Origin: Helicovermis profundi
GTDB taxonomy: Bacteria > Bacillota > Clostridia > Peptostreptococcales > Acidaminobacteraceae
NCBI RefSeq assembly: GCF_033097505.1
Contig: NZ_AP028654.1
Coordinates: forward strand, 1,198,001 to 1,262,000
Length of the DNA stretch: 64,000 nucleotides
Reading direction: 5' to 3'
A program made the position numbers and the translations under genes. Below are positions 9,762 to 18,413 of the stretch, one piece after another. A model generated the notes under the pieces. It was not told the DNA's origin. It saw only the letters and a list, made by a program, of their open reading frames with translations, and ran no database searches. Within the stretch, counting starts at the first letter, position 1, and the number at the start of each line of letters is the position of its first letter.

Positions 9762-9996
9762 GAAGAGAAGAGTACTTACTTATGATAACTTTAGAGAGCC
9801 CTACTTGGTGGAAATGGGTGTTGGATTATTAAGGAAACAAGTCTTAGAGCTGCATTGTGGATCAAAAGGTGATGCAATGACGTGTGTTCGCGTTATAGGA
9901 CTAGAGTATATTGACATTTGCTAGGCTTTAAAATAGGGTGGTACCGCGTATAATAGATATTACGCCCCTACAGTTTTTAAACTGTAGGGGCTTTTT
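9762..9996 (+). promoter_or_regulatory. T-box riboswitch leader
   Basis: The leader has the conserved pieces in order. An AGTA specifier-loop element (9771-9774) and AGAGAG (9793-9798) come first, then the stem I apical motif GGTGGAA (9807-9813). The T-box sequence AGGGTGGTACCGCG follows (about 9935-9948), and last a terminator, CCCCTACAG..CTGTAGGGG plus T run (9965-9996). The tRNA-end bulge reads TGGT, pairing with a tRNA whose discriminator base is A. An uncharged cognate tRNA should stabilise the antiterminator and switch on the synthetase gene at 10026. By eye, the strand opposite AGTA (9834-9842, GAAACAAGT) contains no AUG; see findings. Confidence 0.92.
9965..9996 (+). terminator. T-box regulated terminator
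   Basis: CCCCTACAGTTT and AAACTGTAGGGG form a 12-bp stem with a tight loop, followed by CTTTTT. It lies just downstream of the T-box sequence, as expected for the default-off state of the leader. Confidence 0.9.
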
Positions 9997-10025
9997 AAAT
10001 TGAGAATTATTAAATGGAGGACAAG

Positions 10026-12056
10026 ATGAGTAAAAAAAATAATGAGAGAAATAGAGCAAATAGAATTATAAAAAGACCTGAATTTCCCAAAAGAGTAGTT
10101 ATTACTGGAGGTATGCCATATGGTAATAAAGCTTTGCATTTTGGACATATTGGAGGTGTATTTGTCCATGCAGATACATTTGCAAGATTTATGAAAGATA
10201 GAATTGGAGAGGAAAATGTAATTTTTGTTTCAGGAACTGATTGTTATGGATCTCCAATAATTACAAGTCATAAAAAACATTGTGAAACTGCAAAGGTTGA
10301 TATTTCAATTGAAGACTATGTTAATAATTTTCACTTAAAACAAAAACAAACTATGGAAGATTATGATATTAATTTAAGCTTATATGCTACTTCCGCTTTT
10401 GGTGAAAGCGGTAAAATACATGAAAATGTTTCAAATGAAGTTTTTAATATATTATATAATAATGGTTTTCTTAAAAAAATGAGTTTACCTCAATTTTATG
10501 ATGAAAAATTTGGAAGTTTTTTAAATGGTAGGCAAGTAATTGGAAAATGCCCATATGCAGGGTGCAAATCAGAAAAAGGATATGCTGATGAATGTGATTT
10601 AGGACATCAATACCCAGCTGAGGAATTGATTAATCCGACAAGTGTTTTATCTGGTGAAAAGCCTGTACTTAAGAATACGGAAAATTGGTATTTTGATCTT
10701 GAGAGATTTATTGTTCCATTAAAAAAATTAATCGAGAATCTAAAGAAAGACAGAAACGTTAGACCAGTAGTTATTAGAACTTTAGAGGAGTTTATGAATC
10801 CACCTGCTATTCATATAAAACGTAAAGATTTTGAAGAACAAACAGATGAATTTATAAAATCATTAGGTGGCGTATTAGAAAATATTGAGAAAAAACCTTC
10901 TATTTCAATAATCTACACGAATTTACAAGATAGAGCAAAGGCAAAAGAAATACTTGATAATTATGGAGTTAGATATAGAAGTGGGAAAGCTATTACACCA
11001 TTTCGATTGACTGGAAATATTGATTGGGGAATAAAAGTACCTATTAAAGAAGGCGTAGATAAATTGTCATTTTGGGTATGGCCAGAGTCACTTTGGGCTC
11101 CAATTTCATTTACAAAAACTTACTTAAAATCAATAGGAAATAATGATAAATGGACAAAATGGTGGACTGATTCTGATACTAAAGTTTACCAATTTATTGG
11201 GGAAGATAATATTCATTTTTATGGACTGCCTGAAATGGCGATGATGATGGCATATTACATGGTAGATGGTGAAAAAGATTTGAATGATACTAAGGACCTT
11301 AGTATTGACGGAATGAATTTTCCACACCTAGTAGCTAATCACCATATATTATTTATGAATGAAAAAGCAAGTAGTTCGGGTTCTATTAAACCTCCAATGG
11401 CGCATGAACTTTTAAATTATTATACAAAGGACCAATTAAGACTTCATTTCTTAAGTTTAGGTTTATCGAAAAAAAGTGTAAGTTTTAATCCAAAGGTGTA
11501 TGCTTCTGGAATAGAAAGTAAAAACGAAGATCCAGTAATTAATGATGGTTTCCTATTAACAAAAGTTTATAATAGAATTGTAAGATCTTGTTTTTATACA
11601 GCACAAACATACAATGATAATAAAATTCCAATGCTTGAAATTAGTGAAGAAATTAAAATGCTAATAGAAAAATCTGTCTACGATTATGAAAATGCAATGT
11701 CAAAACAAGAACTTCATAGGGTAATTATTGCTCTTGATAGTGTGATAAGAAAACTAAGTAAATACTGGGCAAAACAAATGAATATTGCAGATAAAGAGGA
11801 TAATAATGAACTAAGAATGAAAGTATTATCTGATACATTCTATGGTATGAAAGTAATTTTAACATTATTGCATCCTGTTGTACCATCAAGTGCTGAGAAT
11901 GTAAAAAAATATTTGAATTTAAACGATTCACTTTGGTCATGGAACTTTATTTTTGATACAATTGATTCTAATATTGACGATATAGAAAATCATAAAATTA
12001 AGACAATTCCACCAAAATTCGATTTTTTTGCAAATCATCCAAGTTTCTTTTCTTAA
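10026..12056 (+). CDS. Methionyl-tRNA synthetase-like class I synthetase, divergent
   Basis: The fold is that of a class I synthetase of the MetRS group, 676 aa. It has a HIGH-type motif (HFGHIGG, about residue 38), a zinc-knuckle segment (CPYAGC..YADEC, about 175-190), an active-site stretch LSFWVWPESLW and QFIGEDNIHFYG, and a helical anticodon-binding C-terminal part. It is unusual: the KMSKS position reads KASSS (about 446), and about 100 residues are inserted before the DWGIKVP segment. By hand alignment, the pocket residues equivalent to E. coli Tyr260 and His301 are Pro and Tyr. No C-terminal tRNA-binding (EMAP-like) domain is present. The ATG at 10026 is chosen because GGAGG at 10016 fits it. 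It is preceded by a T-box. It could be a second MetRS or an enzyme of changed specificity. Confidence 0.8.
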   Translation: MSKKNNERNRANRIIKRPEFPKRVVITGGMPYGNKALHFGHIGGVFVHADTFARFMKDRIGEENVIFVSGTDCYGSPIITSHKKHCETAKVDISIEDYVNNFHLKQKQTMEDYDINLSLYATSAFGESGKIHENVSNEVFNILYNNGFLKKMSLPQFYDEKFGSFLNGRQVIGKCPYAGCKSEKGYADECDLGHQYPAEELINPTSVLSGEKPVLKNTENWYFDLERFIVPLKKLIENLKKDRNVRPVVIRTLEEFMNPPAIHIKRKDFEEQTDEFIKSLGGVLENIEKKPSISIIYTNLQDRAKAKEILDNYGVRYRSGKAITPFRLTGNIDWGIKVPIKEGVDKLSFWVWPESLWAPISFTKTYLKSIGNNDKWTKWWTDSDTKVYQFIGEDNIHFYGLPEMAMMMAYYMVDGEKDLNDTKDLSIDGMNFPHLVANHHILFMNEKASSSGSIKPPMAHELLNYYTKDQLRLHFLSLGLSKKSVSFNPKVYASGIESKNEDPVINDGFLLTKVYNRIVRSCFYTAQTYNDNKIPMLEISEEIKMLIEKSVYDYENAMSKQELHRVIIALDSVIRKLSKYWAKQMNIADKEDNNELRMKVLSDTFYGMKVILTLLHPVVPSSAENVKKYLNLNDSLWSWNFIFDTIDSNIDDIENHKIKTIPPKFDFFANHPSFFS

Positions 12057-12115
12057 AATAAAATTATATTGAAATACAAATAATACAAGTAATACAATTT
12101 ACTACTATAATCACT

Positions 12116-12156
12116 TAAAAATCCCTAAAATTGAAATATGATTTTAGGGATTTTTA
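12116..12156. terminator. Bidirectional terminator
   Basis: TAAAAATCCCTAAAAT and ATTTTAGGGATTTTTA form a near-perfect stem of about 15 bp, with A and T runs at the two ends. It separates the convergent synthetase gene and the unknown minus-strand gene at 12176. Confidence 0.8.
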
Positions 12157-12175
12157 AAATTTATACAAGCTTTAT

Positions 12176-12655
12176 TTATATATTTTCTGGTTCTTTTCTA
12201 AAATAAATTCTTTTGGAAATTTCTTTTGTATTATTAATTTCTTTGTTTATTTCATGTAGTTTGTTTTTTATTGATTGAACCTTATCAGAAGAAACATTGT
12301 AGTATAAAAATAAATCTTCGAATTTTCTTATAGTAAAATTTAATTCTTTGCCAATATTTATAAAATCGTTAATATTCTGACTTTTTAGAGCAAATTTAAA
12401 CTGTTCAATATCTATTTCAATAATATCAATTACATCTTCTTCCTTTTCAAATTCTCTAAGAGGAAGTGGGTATGGCTTTGTCCTTTCTAAAAAGTAATTT
12501 CCTTTAGAATTGACATTATAAACATATTGAATTTTGTATCCACCAATTTCAAATTTAACATAACAAAGTTTTCCGCTTATAACAGTAACTTTTGCTCCTA
12601 ATTGTCTAAGTTTTATTCCTTGTTCCATAATTTCTGCATTTATTAATGTTCTCAT
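12176..12655 (-). CDS. Protein of unknown function, 159 aa
   Basis: I do not recognise this family. The product is soluble, with a beta-rich N-terminal half (ISGKLCYVKFEIGGYKIQYVYN) and a charged, helical C-terminal half (SIKNKLHEINKEINNTKEIS). There is no signal peptide or membrane segment. The ATG is preceded by AAAGGAGGCTTAT, a very strong ribosome binding site, so it is surely translated. It sits 50 bp downstream of the ArsB/NhaD-type transporter on the same strand and may be cotranscribed with it. No function can be inferred. Confidence 0.7.
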   Translation of the reverse strand: MRTLINAEIMEQGIKLRQLGAKVTVISGKLCYVKFEIGGYKIQYVYNVNSKGNYFLERTKPYPLPLREFEKEEDVIDIIEIDIEQFKFALKSQNINDFINIGKELNFTIRKFEDLFLYYNVSSDKVQSIKNKLHEINKEINNTKEISKRIYFRKEPENI

Positions 12656-12704
12656 ATAAGCCTCCTTTATATTATATTAGTACCCAAATATTATAAAAAT
12701 TTAA

Positions 12705-13976
12705 CTAGAAATAAAATATAATAAGGTAAATACAAGAAATAAATACACTAACAATCATAATAGGAAAACCAATTTTAAGAAATGTAATAAAGCCAAGTTT
12801 ATTATTTTTCTTTTCAAGCATGCCTGCTACTATAACATTTGCAGAAGCGCCAACTAAAGATCCATTTCCTCCTAAACATGCCCCAAGAGCTAATGACCAC
12901 CACAGCGGGCCAACTTCGAGTCCGCCGACTTCTGACATATTGCGAATTAGAGGTATCATAGTTGCAACAAAAGGAATATTATCAAGAAATGCTGATGCTA
13001 TCGCAGATCCCCATAGAATAATCATAGCAGTTAAAAATATATTTCCATTTGTTAAATTAATCATTTTTGTAGCAAGTGTCTCCATAATGCCGACTTCTTC
13101 TAAGGCACCTACAAGCATAAATAGAGATGCAAAAAAGAAAATAGTAGGCCATTCAATTTCATAAAACAATTCTTCTACATCAACTTTTCCGATTACTAGA
13201 AGTACAGATGCACCAATTAATGCAATGGTTGCAGATTCATAACCAAATTTTTGATGGAGCATAAATCCTATAATCGTTAAAATAAGAACTGTAGAGCTTT
13301 TAATCAATATTTTCTTATCTTTAATAGCGAGTTTTTCATCAAGTTTCATAATTTTCATTTTATTTTCTGTTTTGCATTTTAAATCTTTTTTGTAAATAAA
13401 TTTTAAAATAAACATAATTACAATAAAAACAATAACAATAACAGGTGCTAAATTTGTTACAAAGTCCATAAATCCAAGATTAGCAGCACTTCCAATCATA
13501 ATATTTGGTGGATCTCCAATTAAGGTTGCTGTTCCTCCAATGTTAGAAATAAGTATTTCAGGTAATAAAAATGGAATGGGATTAAGTTCCAATTTGTCAG
13601 TAACAACAAAAGTAACAGGTGCTATTAAAAGAATTGTTGTTACGTTGTCAAGAAGAGCAGAAGAAATTGCTGTAATAAAACAAAATGATACAATTATTTT
13701 CCACGGGTCTCCTTTTGCTAGTTTTGCTGCTTTTATAGCGAGATATTCAAAAAAACCACTGCGTTTCATAATATTTACTATAATCATCATACCAATAAGT
13801 AGACCTATAGTATTAAAATCAATATGCTCAAATGCTTTTTCTTGGGATTCGACATTAAAAATAAGCATTAAAAAAGCTCCGAGCATTGCAATAGCTGATC
13901 TATGAATTCTCTCAGATATAATAATTAAATAAGTTGCTGCAAAAATTACTATAGCTAAAATAACATTTTGTTCCAA
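12705..13976 (-). CDS. ArsB/NhaD-type ion transporter (SLC13-like permease)
   Basis: This integral membrane protein has about 11-12 hydrophobic segments arranged as two similar halves. The family hallmarks are SALLDNVTTILL in the first half and SAFLDNIPFVATMIPL in the second. NIGGTATLIGDPPNIMIGSA and LGGNGSLVGASANVI are the paired ion-binding re-entrant segments. Such proteins exchange protons or sodium for anions (arsenite, dicarboxylates) or sodium; the substrate cannot be read here. An in-frame GTG at 13985 abuts its AGGGGA, leaving no spacing, so the TTG at 13976 (about 5 nt after AGGGGAGTGA) is preferred; the N-terminus differs by three residues. No arsenic genes adjoin it. Confidence 0.85.
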   Translation of the reverse strand: MEQNVILAIVIFAATYLIIISERIHRSAIAMLGAFLMLIFNVESQEKAFEHIDFNTIGLLIGMMIIVNIMKRSGFFEYLAIKAAKLAKGDPWKIIVSFCFITAISSALLDNVTTILLIAPVTFVVTDKLELNPIPFLLPEILISNIGGTATLIGDPPNIMIGSAANLGFMDFVTNLAPVIVIVFIVIMFILKFIYKKDLKCKTENKMKIMKLDEKLAIKDKKILIKSSTVLILTIIGFMLHQKFGYESATIALIGASVLLVIGKVDVEELFYEIEWPTIFFFASLFMLVGALEEVGIMETLATKMINLTNGNIFLTAMIILWGSAIASAFLDNIPFVATMIPLIRNMSEVGGLEVGPLWWSLALGACLGGNGSLVGASANVIVAGMLEKKNNKLGFITFLKIGFPIMIVSVFISCIYLIIFYF

Positions 13977-14230
13977 ATAAATCACTCCCCTACAAGAATT
14001 TATTAGACAATATGCCGAACCATAAATTTTATTTTACTATTCTAATATGCCAAAGTCAAATAGTAAATTACCTGAGACGTACTTAATTAGCTGAATTCAA
14101 GCTATAGTGCCATTTGTGTCACAACGTGTAATGTTCACTTAAATATATACTTTCATGGAGAATTAATATTTGTAATTTATTGTTTATTAAAAGGGTTAAA
14201 TAATAAATAAACAAAAAAATGATAAAAGGA

Positions 14231-14259
14231 TTGACTTTTACTAATACTTGAAGTATTAT
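14231..14259 (+). promoter_or_regulatory. Promoter with overlapping operator-like palindrome
   Basis: TTGACT (14231-14236), a 17-bp spacer and TATTAT (14254-14259) make a near-consensus vegetative promoter. The perfect 15-bp palindrome AATACTTGAAGTATT (14243-14257) covers the spacer and overlaps the -10 box. This is the position and style of an ArsR/SmtB-type repressor site. Start of transcription is predicted near 14266. Confidence 0.7.
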
Positions 14260-14266
14260 AAATGAG

Positions 14267-14298
14267 CACAGTATATTAGGAAATTCTAATATACTGTG
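14267..14298 (+). repeat. 5'-terminal mRNA hairpin upstream of the permease
   Basis: CACAGTATATTAG and CTAATATACTGTG form a perfect 13-bp stem with a 6-nt loop. No T run follows, so it is not a classic terminator. It would be the very first part of the transcript made from the promoter at 14231. It could stabilise the mRNA or be a second operator. Confidence 0.6.
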
Positions 14299-14335
14299 AA
14301 ATTAATGTATAGTTTTACTATCAATGGAGGTTATT

Positions 14336-15331
14336 ATGATTAAGTTTATAAATGATATTTTAATGTTTAATTGGCTTAATAAACTGATTACATTACTTGT
14401 TGAAAATGTTTTCCATGTATCAACATCAACAAGACTAGGTTCAAGCATTCATTTTTTCTTTTATGATACAATTAAGATTATTATTTTACTTGGAATTATG
14501 ATTTTTCTTATTTCTTATGTTAGATCTTATTTTCCGCCCGAGAGAACCAAAAAAATACTTAGCAGATTTGATGGTGTAGTGGGAAATATAATGGCTTCTT
14601 TACTTGGAACAGTAACACCGTTTTGTTCATGTTCTTCGGTACCAATTTTTATTGGTTTTATAGAAGCAGGTGTTCCTCTAGGCTTAACTTTTTCATTTCT
14701 TATTACTTCTCCAATAGTAAATGAGGCGGCTTTTGCAATACTTTTGGCGTCGTTTGGGTGGAAACTTGCATTTACTTACGTTATAACGGGTATCGTTGTA
14801 GGAGTAGTTGGTGGAATAGTTATTGGTAAACTTAAGATGGAGGATCAGGTTGAGGGTTATGTTTATGAAATGCAAGTAAATGATTTAGAAATAGAAAAAT
14901 TAACGCATAAAGAAAGAGTAAATTTTGCGCTTGAAAATGTAAAAGATATTATACTCAGAATTTGGATATTCCTACTTATTGGTATAGCTCTTGGTGCATT
15001 AATTCATGGTTGGGCCCCTGCTGAAGTCCTTTCGAAATATGCAGGTCCTTCTAATCCATTTGCAGTATTAGTTGCAGTAGTTGTTGGAATTCCACTTTAC
15101 TCAAATGCACTTGGTACTATTCCTATTGCAGAAGCGCTAATTGCTAAGGGAGTTGGAATTGGTACAGCACTTTCCTTTATGATGGCAACGACAGCATTAT
15201 CGCTTCCAGAGATGTTACTTCTTCGAAAAGTTATAAAGCCAAAGTTAATTAAAATGTTTGTAATTATAACTGGAATTGGTATTATATTAGTAGGTTATTT
15301 ATTTAATAGTATTGCGCATTTGTTAGTATAA
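14336..15331 (+). CDS. ArsP/SO_0444-type permease (DUF318 family)
   Basis: This 331-aa inner-membrane transporter has about eight membrane segments and the family hallmark PFCSCSSVPIFIGFIEAGVP (about residues 97-116), with paired cysteines expected to bind a soft metal or organo-metalloid. A second conserved segment is IPLYSNALGTIPIAEALIAKG. Relatives export trivalent organoarsenicals or are linked to Cu/Zn efflux; the actual substrate is not shown here. The ATG at 14336 is set by GGAGG at 14326. A mini-thioredoxin gene follows about 70 bp downstream, a pairing common for this family. Transcription probably starts at the repressible promoter at 14231. Confidence 0.85.
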   Translation: MIKFINDILMFNWLNKLITLLVENVFHVSTSTRLGSSIHFFFYDTIKIIILLGIMIFLISYVRSYFPPERTKKILSRFDGVVGNIMASLLGTVTPFCSCSSVPIFIGFIEAGVPLGLTFSFLITSPIVNEAAFAILLASFGWKLAFTYVITGIVVGVVGGIVIGKLKMEDQVEGYVYEMQVNDLEIEKLTHKERVNFALENVKDIILRIWIFLLIGIALGALIHGWAPAEVLSKYAGPSNPFAVLVAVVVGIPLYSNALGTIPIAEALIAKGVGIGTALSFMMATTALSLPEMLLLRKVIKPKLIKMFVIITGIGIILVGYLFNSIAHLLV

Positions 15332-15403
15332 TGAATGATTTTTTAATCAAAAATTAGTGAGTTGATTAAGTTCATTAAAAAAATCAAAATAAGGAGAATG
15401 AAT

Positions 15404-15643
15404 ATGATTATTAAAGTACTTGGAACAGGATGTTCGACTTGTAAAAAATTAGAAAAACATACAAAGGATGCTGTAAAAAAATTAGGAATAGAAGCTGAAG
15501 TAATTAAGGTAGAGGACATTAAAACAATTATGCAATTTGGAGTTATGAAAGTTCCTGGATTTGTAATTGATGAAAAAGTAATATTTACTGGAAAGGTGCC
15601 AAAGGTAGCTGAATTAATGCAAATAATAGAAGAAAATAAATAA
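15404..15643 (+). CDS. Mini-thioredoxin (redox-active disulfide protein)
   Basis: This 79-aa thioredoxin-fold protein has the active site CSTC in TGCSTCKKLEKH (Cys10 and Cys13) and the cis-proline loop KVPGFVID. It belongs to the short glutaredoxin-like family typified by MTH895/TM0996. It lies right behind the ArsP-type permease and probably keeps that transporter's cysteines or substrate reduced. The ATG at 15404 sits 6 nt after AAGGAGA; an ATG two codons upstream is too close to the ribosome binding site. A strong terminator follows. Confidence 0.88.
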   Translation: MIIKVLGTGCSTCKKLEKHTKDAVKKLGIEAEVIKVEDIKTIMQFGVMKVPGFVIDEKVIFTGKVPKVAELMQIIEENK

Positions 15644-15658
15644 AAAAACAAGTCATAA

Positions 15659-15699
15659 AGGATATCATATAAAAAAAATTATATGATATCCCTTTTTTT
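15659..15699 (+). terminator. Terminator after the permease/thioredoxin pair
   Basis: GGATATCATATAA and TTATATGATATCC form a 13-bp stem around an A-rich loop, followed by CTTTTTTT. Confidence 0.88.
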
Positions 15700-15780
15700 A
15701 TGTTAAAATGTAATAGATGGAAATAATATTAATTGCAAAATATTAGAATGACTATAAATCAGAAAAAGTAGGAGGTTTTT

Positions 15781-17577
15781 ATGGGCTTAAAAGAGCGAAA
15801 GGAAATACAAGACAAATTTAAGTGGGATATTTCTTCAATATACTCTGATATGGAAACTTGGGAAGCAGATTATAAAAGAGTGAATAATATTATGAGTGAA
15901 TTTTCTAATTTAAAAGGAAGTATTTTAGATAGTTCTGATAGTTTTTATAAAGCTATTAAGTTATTTGAAAAAGGTGATAGAATACTCACTAATGTGGTAA
16001 CATATTCATTTCTTAAAAGAGATGAAGATACATCAAATAACAAATCTTTAGAATATGCAGCAAGAAGTCAACAATTAGCAACAGAATTTTCAAAAATAAC
16101 ATCATTTTTTATTCCAGAAATAATTGAAAAAGATAAATCTATTGTTGATAAATATATTTCAGAAAAAAAGGAACTTAATTTATATAAACAATATATTGAT
16201 AATATTTTTAGAAGTAAAAAATATATTCTTTCTGAAAGGGAAGAAGAAATTTTAGCAATGTCTTCTGATATTGGAACAGTACCGAATGATGTTTTTGGAA
16301 CACTTAATTCATCTGATTTTATTTTTCCCTACACCACTGATGAAGATGGAAAAGAGGTACAATTATCACATGGATCTTTTATTCCATTAATGGAATCAAA
16401 GAATAGAAAAGTGAGAAAAGAAGCTTTTGAAAAGTATTACTCTGTATTTGAACAGTATCAAAATACATTAGCTAATTTAGTTTATTCAGAAGTTAAAAAG
16501 AATATTTTTTATGCAAAAGTTAGAAAGCATGAGAACGCAAGGTCAGCAGCTATTTTTCAAAATAATATTCCTTCATCTGTTTATGATAATTTGATTGAAG
16601 CGGTTCATAATAATTTAGAGCCCATGCATAAATATATGAGATTAAGAAAAAAAATATTAGCTTTAGATGAACTTCATATGTATGATTTATATACTCCTAT
16701 GATTAAAAATTATGATATGAAAGTAAGTTTTGATGAGGCTAAAGAAACTGTAATTGAAACTCTTGGTATTTTAGGAGAAGAGTACAAAAATACTGTAAAG
16801 GGAAGTTTTGAAGAAGGCTGGATAGATGTCTATGAAAATAAAGGAAAAAGAAGCGGAGCTTATTCGTGGGGAAATTATGACTCAAAGCCGTTTATTCTTT
16901 TAAATTATCATGATACTCTAGATAATATGTTTACTTTGATTCATGAAATGGGACACTCTATGCATAGCTATTTAACTCATAAAAACCAGGAATATGTTTA
17001 TGGAAATTATAGTATATTTTTAGCTGAAGTTGCTTCTACTACTAATGAATCACTTCTTATGAATCATCTTCTTAAAAATTCTAAATCTAAAGAAGAAAAG
17101 TTATATTTACTTAATCACTACCTTGATCAATTTAGAGGTACTGTCTATAGACAAACAATGTTTGCAGAATTCGAAAGAGATATTCACACTGTAGTTGAAA
17201 ATGGTGGAGCACTTACTGCAGAAAAACTTAAAGAATTATATAGAAATTTAAATATAAAATATTATGGTAAAGATATGATTATTGATAAGCAAATAGATGT
17301 TGAGTGGGCAAGAATACCTCATTTTTATTTTAATTTTTACGTTTATCAATATGCTACTGGTTTTTCAGCAGCGATTGCATTATCTAACGCTATAATAAAT
17401 GAAGGTCAACCTGCAGTAGAAAGATATACTGAATTTTTAAGTGCTGGTAGTAGCAAATATCCAATTGAAATTCTAAGAAAAGCAGGAGCAGACATGGAGA
17501 CAAAAGCTCCTGTAGAAAGTGCTCTAAAATTGTTTGGAAAATTAGTAGACGAAATGGAAGATTTGACTAACGAATAG
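15781..17577 (+). CDS. pepF: Oligoendopeptidase F
   Basis: This cytosolic M3-family zinc peptidase, 598 aa, cleaves oligopeptides of roughly 7-17 residues and recycles peptides taken up or produced by protein turnover. The zinc motif is HEMGH (His388/His392) in LIHEMGHSMHSYLTH. The third ligand glutamate lies in the following segment (FLAEVASTTNES). The C-terminal ARIPHFYFNFYVYQYATGF is also characteristic. Length is typical for PepF. AGGAGG precedes the ATG. It forms a single-gene unit with its own terminator, in line with an organism that ferments amino acids. Confidence 0.95.
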   Translation: MGLKERKEIQDKFKWDISSIYSDMETWEADYKRVNNIMSEFSNLKGSILDSSDSFYKAIKLFEKGDRILTNVVTYSFLKRDEDTSNNKSLEYAARSQQLATEFSKITSFFIPEIIEKDKSIVDKYISEKKELNLYKQYIDNIFRSKKYILSEREEEILAMSSDIGTVPNDVFGTLNSSDFIFPYTTDEDGKEVQLSHGSFIPLMESKNRKVRKEAFEKYYSVFEQYQNTLANLVYSEVKKNIFYAKVRKHENARSAAIFQNNIPSSVYDNLIEAVHNNLEPMHKYMRLRKKILALDELHMYDLYTPMIKNYDMKVSFDEAKETVIETLGILGEEYKNTVKGSFEEGWIDVYENKGKRSGAYSWGNYDSKPFILLNYHDTLDNMFTLIHEMGHSMHSYLTHKNQEYVYGNYSIFLAEVASTTNESLLMNHLLKNSKSKEEKLYLLNHYLDQFRGTVYRQTMFAEFERDIHTVVENGGALTAEKLKELYRNLNIKYYGKDMIIDKQIDVEWARIPHFYFNFYVYQYATGFSAAIALSNAIINEGQPAVERYTEFLSAGSSKYPIEILRKAGADMETKAPVESALKLFGKLVDEMEDLTNE

Positions 17578-17598
17578 TAATTTTAAAAAAATTTATAC

Positions 17599-17653
17599 AA
17601 AACAGCTGCCATATACTTTAATAAATAATTAAAGTACATTGTAGCTGTTTTTA
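17599..17653 (+). terminator. Terminator after pepF
   Basis: AAACAGCT pairs with AGCTGTTTTT, and TACTTTAAT pairs with ATTAAAGTA inside the same stem, giving a long imperfect hairpin closed by a T run. Confidence 0.8.
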
Positions 17654-17683
17654 TTTGTAATCTAAATAATTTCTAAATCGTAA

Positions 17684-17711
17684 TTGAAAGTGCAAATATA
17701 TTTGATATAAT
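17684..17711 (+). promoter_or_regulatory. Promoter of the nth-ftsA-cob gene run
   Basis: TTGAAA (17684-17689), a 16-bp spacer and TATAAT (17706-17711). It lies 20 bp upstream of the nth ATG and is the only good promoter I see before the 13-gene run that ends at trmL. Confidence 0.65.
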
Positions 17712-17731
17712 GAATTAGATAAGGTGGTATT

Positions 17732-18385
17732 ATGTCAAGAAAAAGAAGCGTATTAAATAAAGAAGAAATTAAGTTCGTTGTTGATGAACTTGAAAGATTA
17801 TATCCTAATGCAAAAGCAGAGCTAAATTTTACTAATCCTTTTGAGTTATTAATTGCTACCATTCTTTCTGCTCAGTGCACTGATATTAGAGTAAATATAA
17901 TTACTAAAGAATTATTTCGTGTGGTTAAAGTACCTTTAGATATAATTAATTTGGGTATATTCGAGCTAGAAAAAATGATAAAAACTTGTGGACTTTCTAA
18001 AACAAAATCTAAAAACATTTATAATAGCTGTATTATTATTAATAATGATTATGCCGGTAAAGTTCCAAGTGAATTTGAAGAATTGCTTAAACTTCCTGGA
18101 GTGGGAAGAAAAACTGCAAATGTTGTAGTTAGTAATGCTTTTAATACTCCTGCTATAGCAGTTGATACTCATGTTCAAAGGGTATCAAATAGACTGGGTA
18201 TATCAAATAGTAGTGATGTCTTAAAAACAGAAATGTTCTTAAGAAAAAAGATTAAAAAAGAAAAGTGGACAAAAATGCATCATTGTATAATTTATCATGG
18301 TAGAAGAGTATGCAAAGCTAGAAATCCAAAATGTATGGAATGCACTTTAAATTCTATTTGTTTGTTTAATTTAAATAACGTTTAA
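17732..18385 (+). CDS. nth: Endonuclease III
   Basis: This DNA glycosylase/AP lyase removes oxidised pyrimidines, 217 aa. The helix-hairpin-helix LPGVGRKTANVV holds the catalytic lysine (near 126), and VDTHVQR holds the catalytic aspartate (near 145). The C-terminal [4Fe-4S] cluster ligands are C-x6-C-x2-C-x5-C in VCKARNPKCMECTLNSIC. The ATG is preceded by AAGGTGG. It is the first gene of the run leading through the FtsA-like protein to the cobalamin genes; the downstream gene starts 28 bp after its stop. Confidence 0.95.
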   Translation: MSRKRSVLNKEEIKFVVDELERLYPNAKAELNFTNPFELLIATILSAQCTDIRVNIITKELFRVVKVPLDIINLGIFELEKMIKTCGLSKTKSKNIYNSCIIINNDYAGKVPSEFEELLKLPGVGRKTANVVVSNAFNTPAIAVDTHVQRVSNRLGISNSSDVLKTEMFLRKKIKKEKWTKMHHCIIYHGRRVCKARNPKCMECTLNSICLFNLNNV

Positions 18386-18413
18386 TAAAATTAGTGAAAA
18401 TAAAGGTGATTAT

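Larger units (their letters stand above)
13977..14335. other. Divergent intergenic region of about 360 bp
   Basis: It separates the minus-strand ArsB/NhaD-type gene from the plus-strand permease. The right third holds a consensus promoter, an overlapping palindrome and a 5'-terminal hairpin (listed separately). In the left part I see only AT-rich DNA and no gene. Confidence 0.6.

Noticed and set aside
13540-13905. Plus-strand open frames inside the ArsB/NhaD-type gene
   Set aside because: They are shadows of a gene with full family motifs on the other strand.
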